64,000 bases of DNA. Source: Pseudomonas japonica (GTDB lineage: Bacteria; Pseudomonadota; Gammaproteobacteria; Pseudomonadales; Pseudomonadaceae). A model generated the notes under the pieces. That model saw nothing but the letters and a program-made list of their open reading frames with translations. It was not told the DNA's origin and did no database searches. Numbering within the stretch: the first letter of the stretch is position 1; each line of letters opens with the position of its first letter. Where the stretch lies: contig NZ_FZOL01000009.1 of NCBI RefSeq assembly GCF_900188455.1, forward strand, positions 62,001 through 126,000, written 5' to 3'. Made by a program: the position numbers and the translations under genes. Below are positions 17,404 to 26,392 of the stretch, one piece after another.

Positions 17404-17502
17404 CTGTCTCCCGGGCTTTTATCCCGCCGTGTAACCTCAACTGGAGGTCGTCGGCTCTCGGTCCAGACGCCCGCTTTCAGCGGACCGGAACCCTAGCCGA
17501 CC
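17404..17502 (-). ncRNA. Guanidine-I (ykkC) riboswitch
   Basis: On the minus strand the leader contains GGCTAGGGTTCCGG, a variable helix, GGACCGAGAG, a short hairpin (ACCTC-CAGTT-GAGGT) and the hallmark 3' block ACGGCGGGATAAAAGCCCGG followed by GAGA. These are the conserved elements of the ykkC guanidine-I aptamer, in order. It precedes the ABC importer/deiminase/carboxylase operon, consistent with guanidine induction. A CACTCA/TGAGTG hairpin follows at about 17382-17400. Confidence 0.95.
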
Positions 17503-17743
17503 ATTTTCGGATTGTGGTGCAATTCAGCTCGCGCTGCTCCCGCACGGAGGGAGTGATGCGAGAGCCGTGCCAAGTGGCGAAACGGGCGAACCCGCCCGGT
17601 TTTCCGGGGCTTTCGAGACAGCCAGGGGTGGCGCTCATCGTCTTTTCTGCGCTCTCCTGGAGCATCGCGCACCGTCGCGGCGCACGATCAGGCTCAGTCC
17701 CGTGGCGGCAACCCGCTCAAGGGGCACCCCCATCCTCTCCGCA

Positions 17744-18655
17744 TCAACCCATCGGGCCCAAGTGCAGCAGATAGTCCCGCAGGTGCTCGATGAATGTGTT
17801 GATCTTCCGGGTAGCGCGGCGGGTGCTCGGGTAGACCGCCAGCAAGCGCGTTCCCAGCGCTTTCTGGTCGAAGTGGTAATCACCCAGTACGACCTGCAGG
17901 CGCCCGTCATGTAGATAGGGCAGCACGCTCCAGTACGGACAGGGCAGGATCCCCTGACCGGCGAGACAGGCTTCCAGCAACAGTTCGAGGTTGTCGCTGC
18001 TGAGTCGCCCGCGGTGCCTGATGACATGGCGCTCGTCATCCTTTTCCAGACACCAGCCATCACCCAGCGCCGGATGCCGGTAGACCAGCCATTCGAAGCG
18101 GGCGAGTTGATCGGGGTGCGTGGGTACGCCACTGCTCTTCAGATAACCGGGAGCTGCACAAAGCACTGCCCGGCTCTCGCCGATGTCCCGGGCAATCAAC
18201 CCGGGCAAGTCGCTGTGGCCCAGGCGCAGCGCCAGGTCGTAGCGGCCATCGAGCAGGTCGACATAGTCGTCCGACAGGTCGACCTGCAGGCGCAGGCCCG
18301 GGTGCTGCGCCATGAACGAGGCACACGCGGCGTTGAGGAAGGGCCGCCCGAACGCCAAGGGTCCGCTGATCCTGAGTGTGCCTTGCAGGCTCTGATGCAA
18401 TTGGGCAATTTCTTCTTCGGATTCGCGCATCCGCTCAAGCACTTCCCGGGCGCTTTCCAGGTACAGCATGCCCGCTTCGGTCAACGCCATTCGCCGGGTG
18501 GTGCGTTCGAACAGGCGCGCACCAAGGTCCGCTTCCAACAGGCGAATGGCCTTGGCCACCGCCGACGGTGTCTTGCCCAGGTGTTCGGCCGCCCGGCTGA
18601 AACTGCCAAGTTCGGCACTGCTGACGAACAGCTGCATACCACAAAACTTATCCAC
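17744..18655 (-). CDS. LysR-family transcriptional regulator
   Basis: 303 residues. The N-terminal winged helix (FVSSAELGSFSRAAEHLGKTPSAVAKAIRLLE, residues about 10-41) is followed by a LysR effector domain with GTLRISGP and LDGRYDLALRLG. It is of the CrgA/AaeR-like subgroup. It is transcribed divergently from the porin gene with 273 bp between, so it probably controls the porin-amidohydrolase-permease-chemoreceptor set. No T-N11-A box was confidently placed. Its 3' end faces the guanidine operon leader. Confidence 0.88.
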   Translation of the reverse strand: MDKFCGMQLFVSSAELGSFSRAAEHLGKTPSAVAKAIRLLEADLGARLFERTTRRMALTEAGMLYLESAREVLERMRESEEEIAQLHQSLQGTLRISGPLAFGRPFLNAACASFMAQHPGLRLQVDLSDDYVDLLDGRYDLALRLGHSDLPGLIARDIGESRAVLCAAPGYLKSSGVPTHPDQLARFEWLVYRHPALGDGWCLEKDDERHVIRHRGRLSSDNLELLLEACLAGQGILPCPYWSVLPYLHDGRLQVVLGDYHFDQKALGTRLLAVYPSTRRATRKINTFIEHLRDYLLHLGPMG

Positions 18656-18895
18656 GATTTAGTTCCAGAATTCCCAAGAGTTGTGCCAAGCGCGAACTCA
18701 ATCATTGCAACGAACGCCTCTAATCTACGCCAGGCATCCTGAATAGCGCCAACCAGCGCCCCGAATAATTTTGCCCGGATCACCACGCTACAACGACAGC
18801 GTGACGGCTTTTGAGCCCACAAGGCCATAAATCGCTTCTTCCAGACGCTGGAACCACACACCGCAGCGAATGGAAGTTGCCCTCAGGCCCTGCAT

Positions 18896-18911
18896 AAAAA
18901 CAACAACAACA
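18896..18911 (+). promoter_or_regulatory. Hfq/Crc-type A-rich motif before the porin gene
   Basis: AAAAACAACAACAACA fits the AANAANAA catabolite-repression consensus of Pseudomonas and ends beside the ribosome-binding region (GGGA) of the porin start at 18929. Confidence 0.6.
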
Positions 18912-18928
18912 CGGGAACCAACACCTTC

Positions 18929-20257
18929 ATGACTCGTACTCCCCTGCCTTACCTGGCATTGCTTTCGTGCGGCCTGCTGTCCAGCCCCTCGGGCTGGGCC
19001 GGCTATCAATTCAGCCTCGACGATCTCAAGATCGATGCCACCCTCGGCGCGGGCGGTGCCGTCATCGGCACGCGTGGGAACAACTTCGGCAGTGGCCAGG
19101 TGGACCTGCGCAACGGTGCCAACCATGGCAACCGTTCCACCTGGCAGGAGTTCTTCCTCAAGCCCGGCATGACCCTCAGCTATGGGCTGGAACCCGACCT
19201 GGAACTGCTCGCCGGTGCGTCGGCGATTGGCGCCACCACCTTCGGCGACGGCGATGCCGGCGGCTACAGCCGAAGCTCCGACGGCAGGACCGCAATGGAA
19301 GAGGCCTATGCCGGCCTGCGCGTCGGCGACTGGCGCTTTACCGCGGGCCGACAGAACTTCATGGTTGGCAGCGGCTTCATCGTCGCCGACGGCAACCTGG
19401 ACATGTTCGAGGACGGCGCTTTCTGGCTGGCGCCGCGCACGGCGTTTCGCGACTCGGCGCTGGTCAAATATGACCATGGCGCCCTGCAAGGACAGGCATT
19501 CAGCCTGCGCACCGATGACCATGTCGGTGACTACCGTCTCAACGGGGTGAACCTCGACTACCGCCTCGCCAACCGCGTCACCCTGGGGGCGATGGCCATG
19601 GGCGTCGATGCCCTGGCCAGCCGCAGCGAGAACCTGGCGCCGCGCGACGGCATGCGCGTCTACAACCTGCGTGCATTGAACGGCCAGCTACCGGGCCTGG
19701 ACGCCCTGACCCTGCATGGCGAGTACGCCGTGCAACGCGGCAACGGTGAAGGCGTGCGGTACCACGCCTCGGCCTGGTATGCCCAGGCCGACTACAGCTT
19801 CGCGCAACTGCCCCTGACGCCGCTGCTCAGCTATCGCCACGCACGCTTCTCCGGCGATGACGACCCGCACGACAACACCCGCGAGAACTGGGACCCCTTG
19901 AACAAGGGTTTCATCGACTGGAGCACCTGGTTGATCGGCGATGTGGTGGGCAACTACGTGCTGATCAACAGCAACGAACGGGTCGACCAGTGGACACTGA
20001 AAACCCACCTCAGCGACACCGTGACGCTGGGTGGCATCCACTACCAGTTCTCCCTGGACCAGAAGAACTTCAACGGCATGCCGGTGGATGACCGCCGCTT
20101 CGCTGACGAAAACGTCGTGTTCCTCGACTGGAACCCCACGAAAAGCCTGCACACCTCACTCGCCTACAACTGGGTCACCCCCAAGGGGGCTGCCAGACAG
20201 ACGCTGGGCAATGAGCGTTTCCAGGCCCTGGAACTGTATTTCCTCTACACGTATTGA
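18929..20257 (+). CDS. Outer-membrane beta-barrel porin (alginate-export/OprD-like channel)
   Basis: 442 residues with a signal peptide (MTRTPLPYLALLSCGLLSS, probable cleavage after SGWA). The mature part alternates amphipathic strands and turns throughout (for example WRFTAGRQNFMVGSG, DYRLNGVNLDYRLANRVTLG). It ends LELYFLYTY with a terminal aromatic, as outer-membrane barrels do. It is probably a substrate-specific channel for the compound processed by the adjacent amidohydrolase. Exact family is not certain. It is the first gene of a plus-strand set of four. Confidence 0.78.
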   Translation: MTRTPLPYLALLSCGLLSSPSGWAGYQFSLDDLKIDATLGAGGAVIGTRGNNFGSGQVDLRNGANHGNRSTWQEFFLKPGMTLSYGLEPDLELLAGASAIGATTFGDGDAGGYSRSSDGRTAMEEAYAGLRVGDWRFTAGRQNFMVGSGFIVADGNLDMFEDGAFWLAPRTAFRDSALVKYDHGALQGQAFSLRTDDHVGDYRLNGVNLDYRLANRVTLGAMAMGVDALASRSENLAPRDGMRVYNLRALNGQLPGLDALTLHGEYAVQRGNGEGVRYHASAWYAQADYSFAQLPLTPLLSYRHARFSGDDDPHDNTRENWDPLNKGFIDWSTWLIGDVVGNYVLINSNERVDQWTLKTHLSDTVTLGGIHYQFSLDQKNFNGMPVDDRRFADENVVFLDWNPTKSLHTSLAYNWVTPKGAARQTLGNERFQALELYFLYTY

Positions 20258-20324
20258 CCGCACGGGTCGCGAGCGCCTGGACGCCAGGCCGTTCGCGCCC
20301 CCTACCTGTAACACTGGAGTTGCC

Positions 20325-21962
20325 ATGCCGCAGATACCCGAACTGATCATCACCCACGCCAACATCCACACCATGGACGATCATTTCCCCAGGGCCGAAG
20401 CCATTGCCATCGGCGAGGGGCGCATTCTTGCCGTGGGCAGCAATGCCGACATCGAACGTCTCGCCGGCGCCGCGACGCGACGTATCGATGCCGGGGGCCG
20501 GTTGATGTTGCCGGGCCTGCAGGACACCCATGTGCACTTCCAGTTGAGCAGCGCCGACCTGTACCACAACGCTGCGCTGTATGACGCCACCACGCTGGAC
20601 GAGCTGCTGGCGATCATCCGTGATTTTGCCCGGGCCAACCCGAACAAACCCTGGATACGGGGTGTCGGTTTCTCCGTGGCCCGCTTCTCCCCCGAACAAT
20701 TGACCAAGGAGTTGCTCGACAGCGTGACCGATGGTCGTCCCGCGTTGATGTTCGCCAGTGATTACCACAACGGCTGGGCCAACAGCGCCGCCTTCGAAGC
20801 GGCCGGCGTGCGCCCTGGCAGCCCGGAACCGGAGAACGGCAACTACCTGCGCCTGCCCGACGGCACCCCCAAGGGCTGGCTGATCGAGGACGCGATCTGG
20901 GCCATGAGCCGCATCGCCCCAAGCTACAGCGACGCGGACTACCTCGAGGCGATGACCCACTACAGCAAGGTATTCAACAGCCGTGGCATCACGGGCGTGC
21001 TCGATGCCATGGTCAGCCGCAACTACATGAAGAACTACCAGGCCTTGCACGACCGTGGCGACCTGACGCTGCGCGTGCGCGCAACCTCCAAGGTGTTCGC
21101 CCACAAGCCGCTGGACGAACAGTTGCGCGAGCTGATCGACCTGCGCAACACCTATCAGAGCGAGCGCGTCTCGATGCACTCGGCCAAGTTCTTCCTCGAC
21201 GGCGTCCTGGAAAACGGCACCGGGGTATTGATCGAGCCCCGCCACGACACCGGCGGTAACGCCGAATTGATGTTCACCCAGGATCAGATCAACGAATACT
21301 TCGCCGCCTTCGACCGCGAGCGCTTCCAGCTGCACGTCCACAGCATTGCCGATGGTGCCGTGCGCGCAGCCGTCGACGGCATCGAGTACGCACAGCAGCA
21401 GAACGGCAAGTGGGACGCCCGCCACCAACTGGCCCACCTGCAGGTCGTGCACCCCGCGGACATTCCGCGCTTCCGTGACCTGGGCATCCTGGCCAATTAC
21501 CAGACCCTGTGGGCGCAACCCAATCCCGAAGCCGATGCCATCGTCGACGCCATGCTGGGTGAAGAGCGCATCCAGTGGAGCTACCCGATCGGTGAATTCA
21601 TCCGCCAGGGCGTGACCTGCATGGTCAGCAGCGACTGGGGCGTGACCACCTTCGAACCCTTCCAGATCATGCAGTGCGCCGTCACACGGCAGAACCCCGC
21701 CAAGGGCGAAGCGGGCCCTGTCCATACGCCGCAACATCGCATCAGCATCGAGGACGCGGTCAAGGGCTACACCCTCAACGCGGCCCATGCGGCCTGGCGC
21801 GACGATTGCACCGGCAGCCTGAGCGTCGGCAAATACGCCGACCTGATCCTGCTGGACCGTGACCTCTTCAGCATCTCGCCCTACCAGATCGGCGAGACCC
21901 AGGTCTTGCTGACCCTGCTCGAAGGACGTGAAATGCACCGTCACCCCACCTTCACCGCCTGA
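20325..21962 (+). CDS. YtcJ-type metal-dependent amidohydrolase
   Basis: 545 residues. The N-terminal small beta domain is followed by metal site I, GLQDTHVHF (HxH near residue 69). Further histidines occur in LHVHSIADGAVRAAVDG and ARHQLAHLQVVHP. A late SSDWGVTTFEP supplies the conserved Asp, and the C-terminal TLNAAHAAWRDDCTGSLSVGKYADLILLD is the amidohydrolase signature end. It hydrolyses an amide, imide or cyclic bond of an unidentified compound. The ATG follows TGGAG. It lies 67 bp after the porin gene. Confidence 0.85.
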   Translation: MPQIPELIITHANIHTMDDHFPRAEAIAIGEGRILAVGSNADIERLAGAATRRIDAGGRLMLPGLQDTHVHFQLSSADLYHNAALYDATTLDELLAIIRDFARANPNKPWIRGVGFSVARFSPEQLTKELLDSVTDGRPALMFASDYHNGWANSAAFEAAGVRPGSPEPENGNYLRLPDGTPKGWLIEDAIWAMSRIAPSYSDADYLEAMTHYSKVFNSRGITGVLDAMVSRNYMKNYQALHDRGDLTLRVRATSKVFAHKPLDEQLRELIDLRNTYQSERVSMHSAKFFLDGVLENGTGVLIEPRHDTGGNAELMFTQDQINEYFAAFDRERFQLHVHSIADGAVRAAVDGIEYAQQQNGKWDARHQLAHLQVVHPADIPRFRDLGILANYQTLWAQPNPEADAIVDAMLGEERIQWSYPIGEFIRQGVTCMVSSDWGVTTFEPFQIMQCAVTRQNPAKGEAGPVHTPQHRISIEDAVKGYTLNAAHAAWRDDCTGSLSVGKYADLILLDRDLFSISPYQIGETQVLLTLLEGREMHRHPTFTA

Positions 21963-22028
21963 CAACGATCGACGCGATACCGCCACACCGCTCGCCGGTC
22001 ATGCGCCGGCGACGGTTCGGCCACGTAT

Positions 22029-22036
22029 AACAACAA
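22029..22036 (+). promoter_or_regulatory. Hfq/Crc-type A-rich motif before the APC permease gene
   Basis: AACAACAACACAA lies about 20 bases upstream of the start at 22058 and matches AANAANAA. Confidence 0.5.
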
Positions 22037-22057
22037 CACAATGATCTGGAATCCAGT

Positions 22058-23404
22058 ATGGGCCTTGCACACGGAACACCGGGTACCCAGGAGGCCGCCG
22101 GCTTGCGGCGCACCCTGGGCATGAAGGACCTGATTGCCTATGGACTGGCCTACATCGCGCCAATGGCGCCACTGACGACCTTCGGCTTCGTCTGGGATGC
22201 ATCGGGAGGGCTGATCGCCCTGGCCTACCTGCTCGGGGCCATCTGCATGTACTTCACCGCGCAAAGCTACGCCACCATGTCCGCCACGGTGCCCTGCTCG
22301 GGCTCGGTGTACGGGTTCGCCCGCCACAGCCTTGGCCAGTTGCCCGGCTTTATCGCCGGCTGGCTGATCCTGCTGGACTATCTGTTGATCCCGGCGCTGG
22401 TGTTCCTGGTCATGGCCGTGGGGCTGCAGACCTTGCTGCCGAACCTCGACCGCGCCACCAGTCTGGCGGGCCTGGTGGTGATTTCACTGGCGGTCAACTG
22501 GTTGGGCGTGGCGGTCACCACCCGCGTCAGCCTGGTATCGGTGGTGGTCCAGTTCCTGGCCATGTTCGCCCTGGTGGCCCTGGCCCTGCAGGCCCTGGCC
22601 GACGGCAAGGGCGCGGGCGCGCTGACCGCCGCGCCGTTCTACGCTGCCGACCAGTTCGACCTGATGAAGCTGTTCACCGCCACCTCGATCTGCGTACTGT
22701 CGTTCCTCGGCTTCGATGCCATCTCGACGCTGTCCGAAGAGGTCAGGAGCGATGACCGCCGCATGATCGGGCGCGCCATCTTCAGCGTACTGGCCATCTG
22801 CACCCTGCTGTTCGTCGGCAGCACCTGGGTGCTCGGCAACCTGATGCCCGGGGTGCGGATCAGCGACGCCTCCAGCACCATCTATCAATTGCTGGCGGTA
22901 CAGATCAGCCCGTTCAGCGCCCTGGCCGTGGCCTGGCTGATCGCCCTGCTGGCAGGTTTCACCAATGTGCTGCCGATGCAGGTAGGGGTGTCCCGGGTGC
23001 TGTTCGCCATGGGCCGTGACCGCCAGCTCCCCAGTGTGCTGGCACGCCTGCATGGCGGGAGCGGTACGCCCCATGTCGCCCTGCTGTTTTCCACGCTGGT
23101 GTCACTGGCCGTGGCGGTGGCGATGCGTGACCACATCGACACGCTGGCATCGTTCGTCAACTTCGGTGCGCTCTCGGCATTCGCCCTGCTGCACGTGTCG
23201 GTGCTGGTCGAGTTCGCCGTCAAACAGCGCAGCCCGCGCGTCTTCGCTCACTGGATCGTGCCTGTGGTGGGCATCGCGGTGGTGCTGGTGGTGCTCCACG
23301 GCATGGAGCGCACGGCCCTGGAAATCGGCGGCGCCTGGCTGCTGATCGGCTGTGTGTACGGCCTGTTCCTGCGCCGTAAAGGACGCATCGCCCTGAAGAT
23401 CTGA
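22058..23404 (+). CDS. APC-superfamily amino acid/amine permease
   Basis: 448 residues with about 12 transmembrane segments. The opening [29 protein letters not shown] is the APC TM1 unwound-helix region. [26 protein letters not shown] is the TM6 region typical of the cationic amino acid/polyamine branch (PuuP-like). It probably imports the substrate or hydrolysis product of the amidohydrolase. It lies 95 bp after the amidohydrolase gene and 32 bp before the chemoreceptor gene. Confidence 0.85.
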   Translation: MGLAHGTPGTQEAAGLRRTLGMKDLIAYGLAYIAPMAPLTTFGFVWDASGGLIALAYLLGAICMYFTAQSYATMSATVPCSGSVYGFARHSLGQLPGFIAGWLILLDYLLIPALVFLVMAVGLQTLLPNLDRATSLAGLVVISLAVNWLGVAVTTRVSLVSVVVQFLAMFALVALALQALADGKGAGALTAAPFYAADQFDLMKLFTATSICVLSFLGFDAISTLSEEVRSDDRRMIGRAIFSVLAICTLLFVGSTWVLGNLMPGVRISDASSTIYQLLAVQISPFSALAVAWLIALLAGFTNVLPMQVGVSRVLFAMGRDRQLPSVLARLHGGSGTPHVALLFSTLVSLAVAVAMRDHIDTLASFVNFGALSAFALLHVSVLVEFAVKQRSPRVFAHWIVPVVGIAVVLVVLHGMERTALEIGGAWLLIGCVYGLFLRRKGRIALKI

Positions 23405-23436
23405 CGCTGCTCTTCCTTCGCCCTCAAGGACGCCCC

Positions 23437-25575
23437 ATGCCCACTGTTTCAATTCAATGGAAAGTGACGCTGCTGGCAGGCCTGTGCCTGCTCTGCACCA
23501 TCGCGTTGCTGATTGGCAGCGCGTTGTACCAGGCCGACCATAGCCTGCAACGTGTGAAGCTGGCCAATGCCGACATGCTCGAAGCGGCTGCCCAGGCACG
23601 CCTGCAAGCGCGTGCCGAACAGCAGATGGAAGCCCTTCAGCGCTTCTTCGCCGACTCCCATGCGTTCACCGGTCAGTTTGGTCGTCAGGTCTTGCAGCTA
23701 CGAACCCAAGGCAGCCGCTATGGTGTCGACGCACAGGCGCTGCGCCAGGAGATGGTGCAACTGGTCCACAACGAGCTCAAGGCCAACAAAGCCCTGTTCA
23801 GCCTCTACCTGGTATTCGAGCCCAATGCACTGGACGGCCAGGACTCGCGCTTTGCAGGCGCTACCTCCCTGGGCAGCAATGCCAAGGGCCGTTTCAGCGT
23901 CTACCGGGCCCAGACCGGCGGCGCGGATGTCACCCAGACGGTGGAGGAAGAAAAGATCGTCGACCCCACTGCCATGCCCGACGGCACCCCCTACAACGCC
24001 TGGTACCAATGCCCGAGAGAGACTCGCCAGGCCTGCGTGCTCAACCCCTACTTCGACGAAGCTTCGGGGCAACCCGTGCTGATGACTTCGTTGGTGATCC
24101 CGCTGTTCGAGGACGGCAAGGTGATCGCGGTCATCGGCGCCGACATCAGCCTCAGCCACCTGCAGCAACTCAGCCTGGAGGGCAGTCGGCAACTGTATGA
24201 CGGCCAGGGGGACGTACGCATCGTCAGCCCGGCCGGCTTCCTCGCCGGCGACAGCCGCCATGCCGACCTGCTCGGCCAGCCGCTGGCCAAGTCCCTCGAC
24301 GATGCCAGCGCCAGGGAGATCCTGGCCGTGCAGGCCACGGGCAAATCCCGGGTGCTGTCCCGTGACGGCCAACTGCGAATTGTCGAACCCCTGCAGGTGA
24401 TACCGGGTTCGGCACCGTGGAGCCTGGTTCTGGATGTTCCACGCCAGGTACTGCTGGCACCGTCCCTGGCCCTGGAAAAGGAACTGGATGCTGGCAATGT
24501 CAGCGCAGCCGTCAGGCAGATCACCTTCGGCATCGGCCTTGCGTTGCTGGTCCTGCTCCTGCTGTGGCTGACCGTGCGCGGCGTGACCCGGCCGATACTC
24601 GGCCTGGCCGGCATGCTCGGCGACATCGTCGATGGCAACGGCGACCTGACCCGACGCCTCACGTATCGGGGCCGAGACGAGCTCAGCGCGTTGGTCGGCG
24701 GGTTCAACCGTTTTCTCGATATGCTCCAGCCGGTTATCCGTGATGTACAAGGGGCGGTGCAGGATGCCCGCGCCACCGCCGACCGCTCCGCTGCGCTCTC
24801 GACCCAGATCAGCGCGGGGATGCAGCAGCAGTTCCGCGAGATCGAGCAGGTCGCCACCGCTTCCCAGCAGATGAGCAGCAGCACCCAGGACGTCGCCAAC
24901 AGCGCGGCCATGGCCGCGGATGCCGCGCGTGGCGCGGACACTGCAACGTGCGATGGGCTGGCGGTGATCGGACAGACCAGCCAGGTGATCGCCAGCCTCG
25001 CCGCCGACATGACCCAGGCCATGACCCAGGTCGAAAGCCTGGCGACGAGCAGCGCGCGGATCGGCTCCGTGCTGGAGGTCATCCGTGCGATCGCGGAGCA
25101 GACCAACCTGCTGGCACTCAATGCCGCCATCGAGGCGGCACGCGCCGGCGAGGCCGGACGCGGGTTCGCGGTGGTCGCCGACGAAGTGCGCAGCCTGGCC
25201 CAGCGCACACAGGCTTCGGTCGAGGAAATCCGCCAGGTGATCGAGCGCTTGCAGCAAGGTACCGGTGAGGTCGTCGACGCAATGCAGGGCAGCCACCGGT
25301 TGGCCCAGGGCAGCGTCGCCCAGGTCAACCAGGCCGTTGCGGCGCTGCAGCGCATAGGCGGGGCTGTGGCCGTGATAACCGACATGAACCTGCAGATCGC
25401 CAGCGCCGCCGAGGAGCAGAGCGCGGTGGCCGAGGAAATCAACGGTAATGTCGCCGGGATCCGCGATGTCACCGAGTCACTGTCGGGACAGGCGCAAGCC
25501 TCGGCGCAGATCAGCCAGTCGCTGAACCAGTTGGCCAACCAGCAGCGGAACCTGATGGAACAGTTCCGCGTTTGA
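23437..25575 (+). CDS. Methyl-accepting chemotaxis protein with periplasmic dCache-type sensor
   Basis: 712 residues. TM1 spans about 10-30, a large periplasmic sensor about 35-360 (with [35 protein letters not shown], cut here into parts in the protein, typical of dCache folds), TM2 about 363-382, then HAMP ([13 protein letters not shown]) and a cytoplasmic signalling domain whose hairpin tip reads [25 protein letters not shown] precedes the ATG. Spacing to the permease gene implies co-transcription, so it probably senses the compound this cluster consumes. Confidence 0.9.
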   Translation: MPTVSIQWKVTLLAGLCLLCTIALLIGSALYQADHSLQRVKLANADMLEAAAQARLQARAEQQMEALQRFFADSHAFTGQFGRQVLQLRTQGSRYGVDAQALRQEMVQLVHNELKANKALFSLYLVFEPNALDGQDSRFAGATSLGSNAKGRFSVYRAQTGGADVTQTVEEEKIVDPTAMPDGTPYNAWYQCPRETRQACVLNPYFDEASGQPVLMTSLVIPLFEDGKVIAVIGADISLSHLQQLSLEGSRQLYDGQGDVRIVSPAGFLAGDSRHADLLGQPLAKSLDDASAREILAVQATGKSRVLSRDGQLRIVEPLQVIPGSAPWSLVLDVPRQVLLAPSLALEKELDAGNVSAAVRQITFGIGLALLVLLLLWLTVRGVTRPILGLAGMLGDIVDGNGDLTRRLTYRGRDELSALVGGFNRFLDMLQPVIRDVQGAVQDARATADRSAALSTQISAGMQQQFREIEQVATASQQMSSSTQDVANSAAMAADAARGADTATCDGLAVIGQTSQVIASLAADMTQAMTQVESLATSSARIGSVLEVIRAIAEQTNLLALNAAIEAARAGEAGRGFAVVADEVRSLAQRTQASVEEIRQVIERLQQGTGEVVDAMQGSHRLAQGSVAQVNQAVAALQRIGGAVAVITDMNLQIASAAEEQSAVAEEINGNVAGIRDVTESLSGQAQASAQISQSLNQLANQQRNLMEQFRV

Positions 25576-25715
25576 ACCGACGCCTGGAAGGCCCGCTCAG
25601 GAAAGGAGCGTGGCCTTCCAGCCGGTCAGCGCGACGGAGACACACCCTCCGCCTTGCTGCCCTGCCCTTCGATTCCGCGCCTTTCAGCGCCGCTGACGCC
25701 CGAGCCAAGGCTTTG

Positions 25716-25743
25716 TTGACTTAGCAAGAAAGCCAAGTAGCAT
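25716..25743 (+). promoter_or_regulatory. Predicted sigma-70 promoter of the marR gene
   Basis: TTGACT at 25716 and TAGCAT at 25738 are separated by 16 bp. The operator immediately downstream covers the expected start site. Confidence 0.55.
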
Positions 25744-25746
25744 GGT

Positions 25747-25765
25747 TAGCTTTTTATACAAGCTA
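25747..25765. promoter_or_regulatory. Operator TAGCTT-N7-AAGCTA upstream of marR
   Basis: TAGCTTTTTATACAAGCTA is an inverted repeat 13 bp before the marR ATG. The same arms and spacing recur upstream of the flavin reductase gene and in the divergent iscS-like/DUF2848 region. Autoregulation is inferred. Confidence 0.75.
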
Positions 25766-25778
25766 TGGTAACCAGGCA

Positions 25779-26330
25779 ATGGCGAAACGCGATTCGAAGG
25801 CAGACACCGCGAAGGAGACCACCATCACCCTCGCTTCAATGCTGGGCAAGGACGGTGATGACGCTAAATTCCGCGAACTTCTGCACAACATCTTCGCTTT
25901 TTCCAGCAAGATAGAAGCGATTCGCGGTGAGTTCGGCAAGATCATCGGCCTCACCGGTATCGAGTTCACCTGCCTGATAGCAACCGCCCATCTCCGTCAG
26001 CACGACCAAGTTTATGTCAACAGCCTGGCCGATCATCTGCATTTGAGTGGCGCGTTCATCACGTTGCAGACCAACAAACTCGCGCAAAAAGGCTACCTGT
26101 CCAAAACCAAGGACTCCAACGACGCCCGGCGCGTCCTGCTCGAAGTGACCGAGACCGGTCAGCAGGCCCTGAGCAACCTTGGCCTGACCCAGCAGCAGGT
26201 CAACGACATCCTGTTCGCCGGCATTGACCAGCAGAGTTTCGCTGCCCTGTGCGACGCATTCCGCCTGTTGGTGGGCAACAGCGATCAGGCGTTCAAGCTG
26301 GCGAATTATCTGGGTAACAGCGCTACCTGA
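25779..26330 (+). CDS. MarR-family transcriptional regulator
   Basis: 183 residues. The winged-helix core is VYVNSLADHLHLSGAFITLQTNKLAQKGYLSKTKDSNDARRVLLEV split over about 83-127, with the wing containing the conserved D-x-R (DSNDARR). It has a charged N-terminal extension of about 25 residues. It is convergent with the hydroxylase gene. An operator overlapping its own leader and two matching sites in the cluster make it the probable local repressor, released by a pathway ligand. Confidence 0.88.
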   Translation: MAKRDSKADTAKETTITLASMLGKDGDDAKFRELLHNIFAFSSKIEAIRGEFGKIIGLTGIEFTCLIATAHLRQHDQVYVNSLADHLHLSGAFITLQTNKLAQKGYLSKTKDSNDARRVLLEVTETGQQALSNLGLTQQQVNDILFAGIDQQSFAALCDAFRLLVGNSDQAFKLANYLGNSAT

Positions 26331-26340
26331 GCAGACAGCA

Positions 26341-26368
26341 AAAAACCGCAGACTCAGCTGCGGTTTTT
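26341..26368. terminator. Bidirectional terminator between marR and the hydroxylase gene
   Basis: AAAAACCGCAG and CTGCGGTTTTT form an 11-bp stem around a 6-nt loop with A and T tracts on either side, between convergent genes. Confidence 0.88.
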
Positions 26369-26392
26369 GTGTTGCCAACGCTCAGACGTCGT

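Noticed and set aside
17477..17665. A 62-codon minus-strand frame overlapping the riboswitch leader
   Set aside because: It overlaps the aptamer, lacks a ribosome-binding site and has no recognisable motif.
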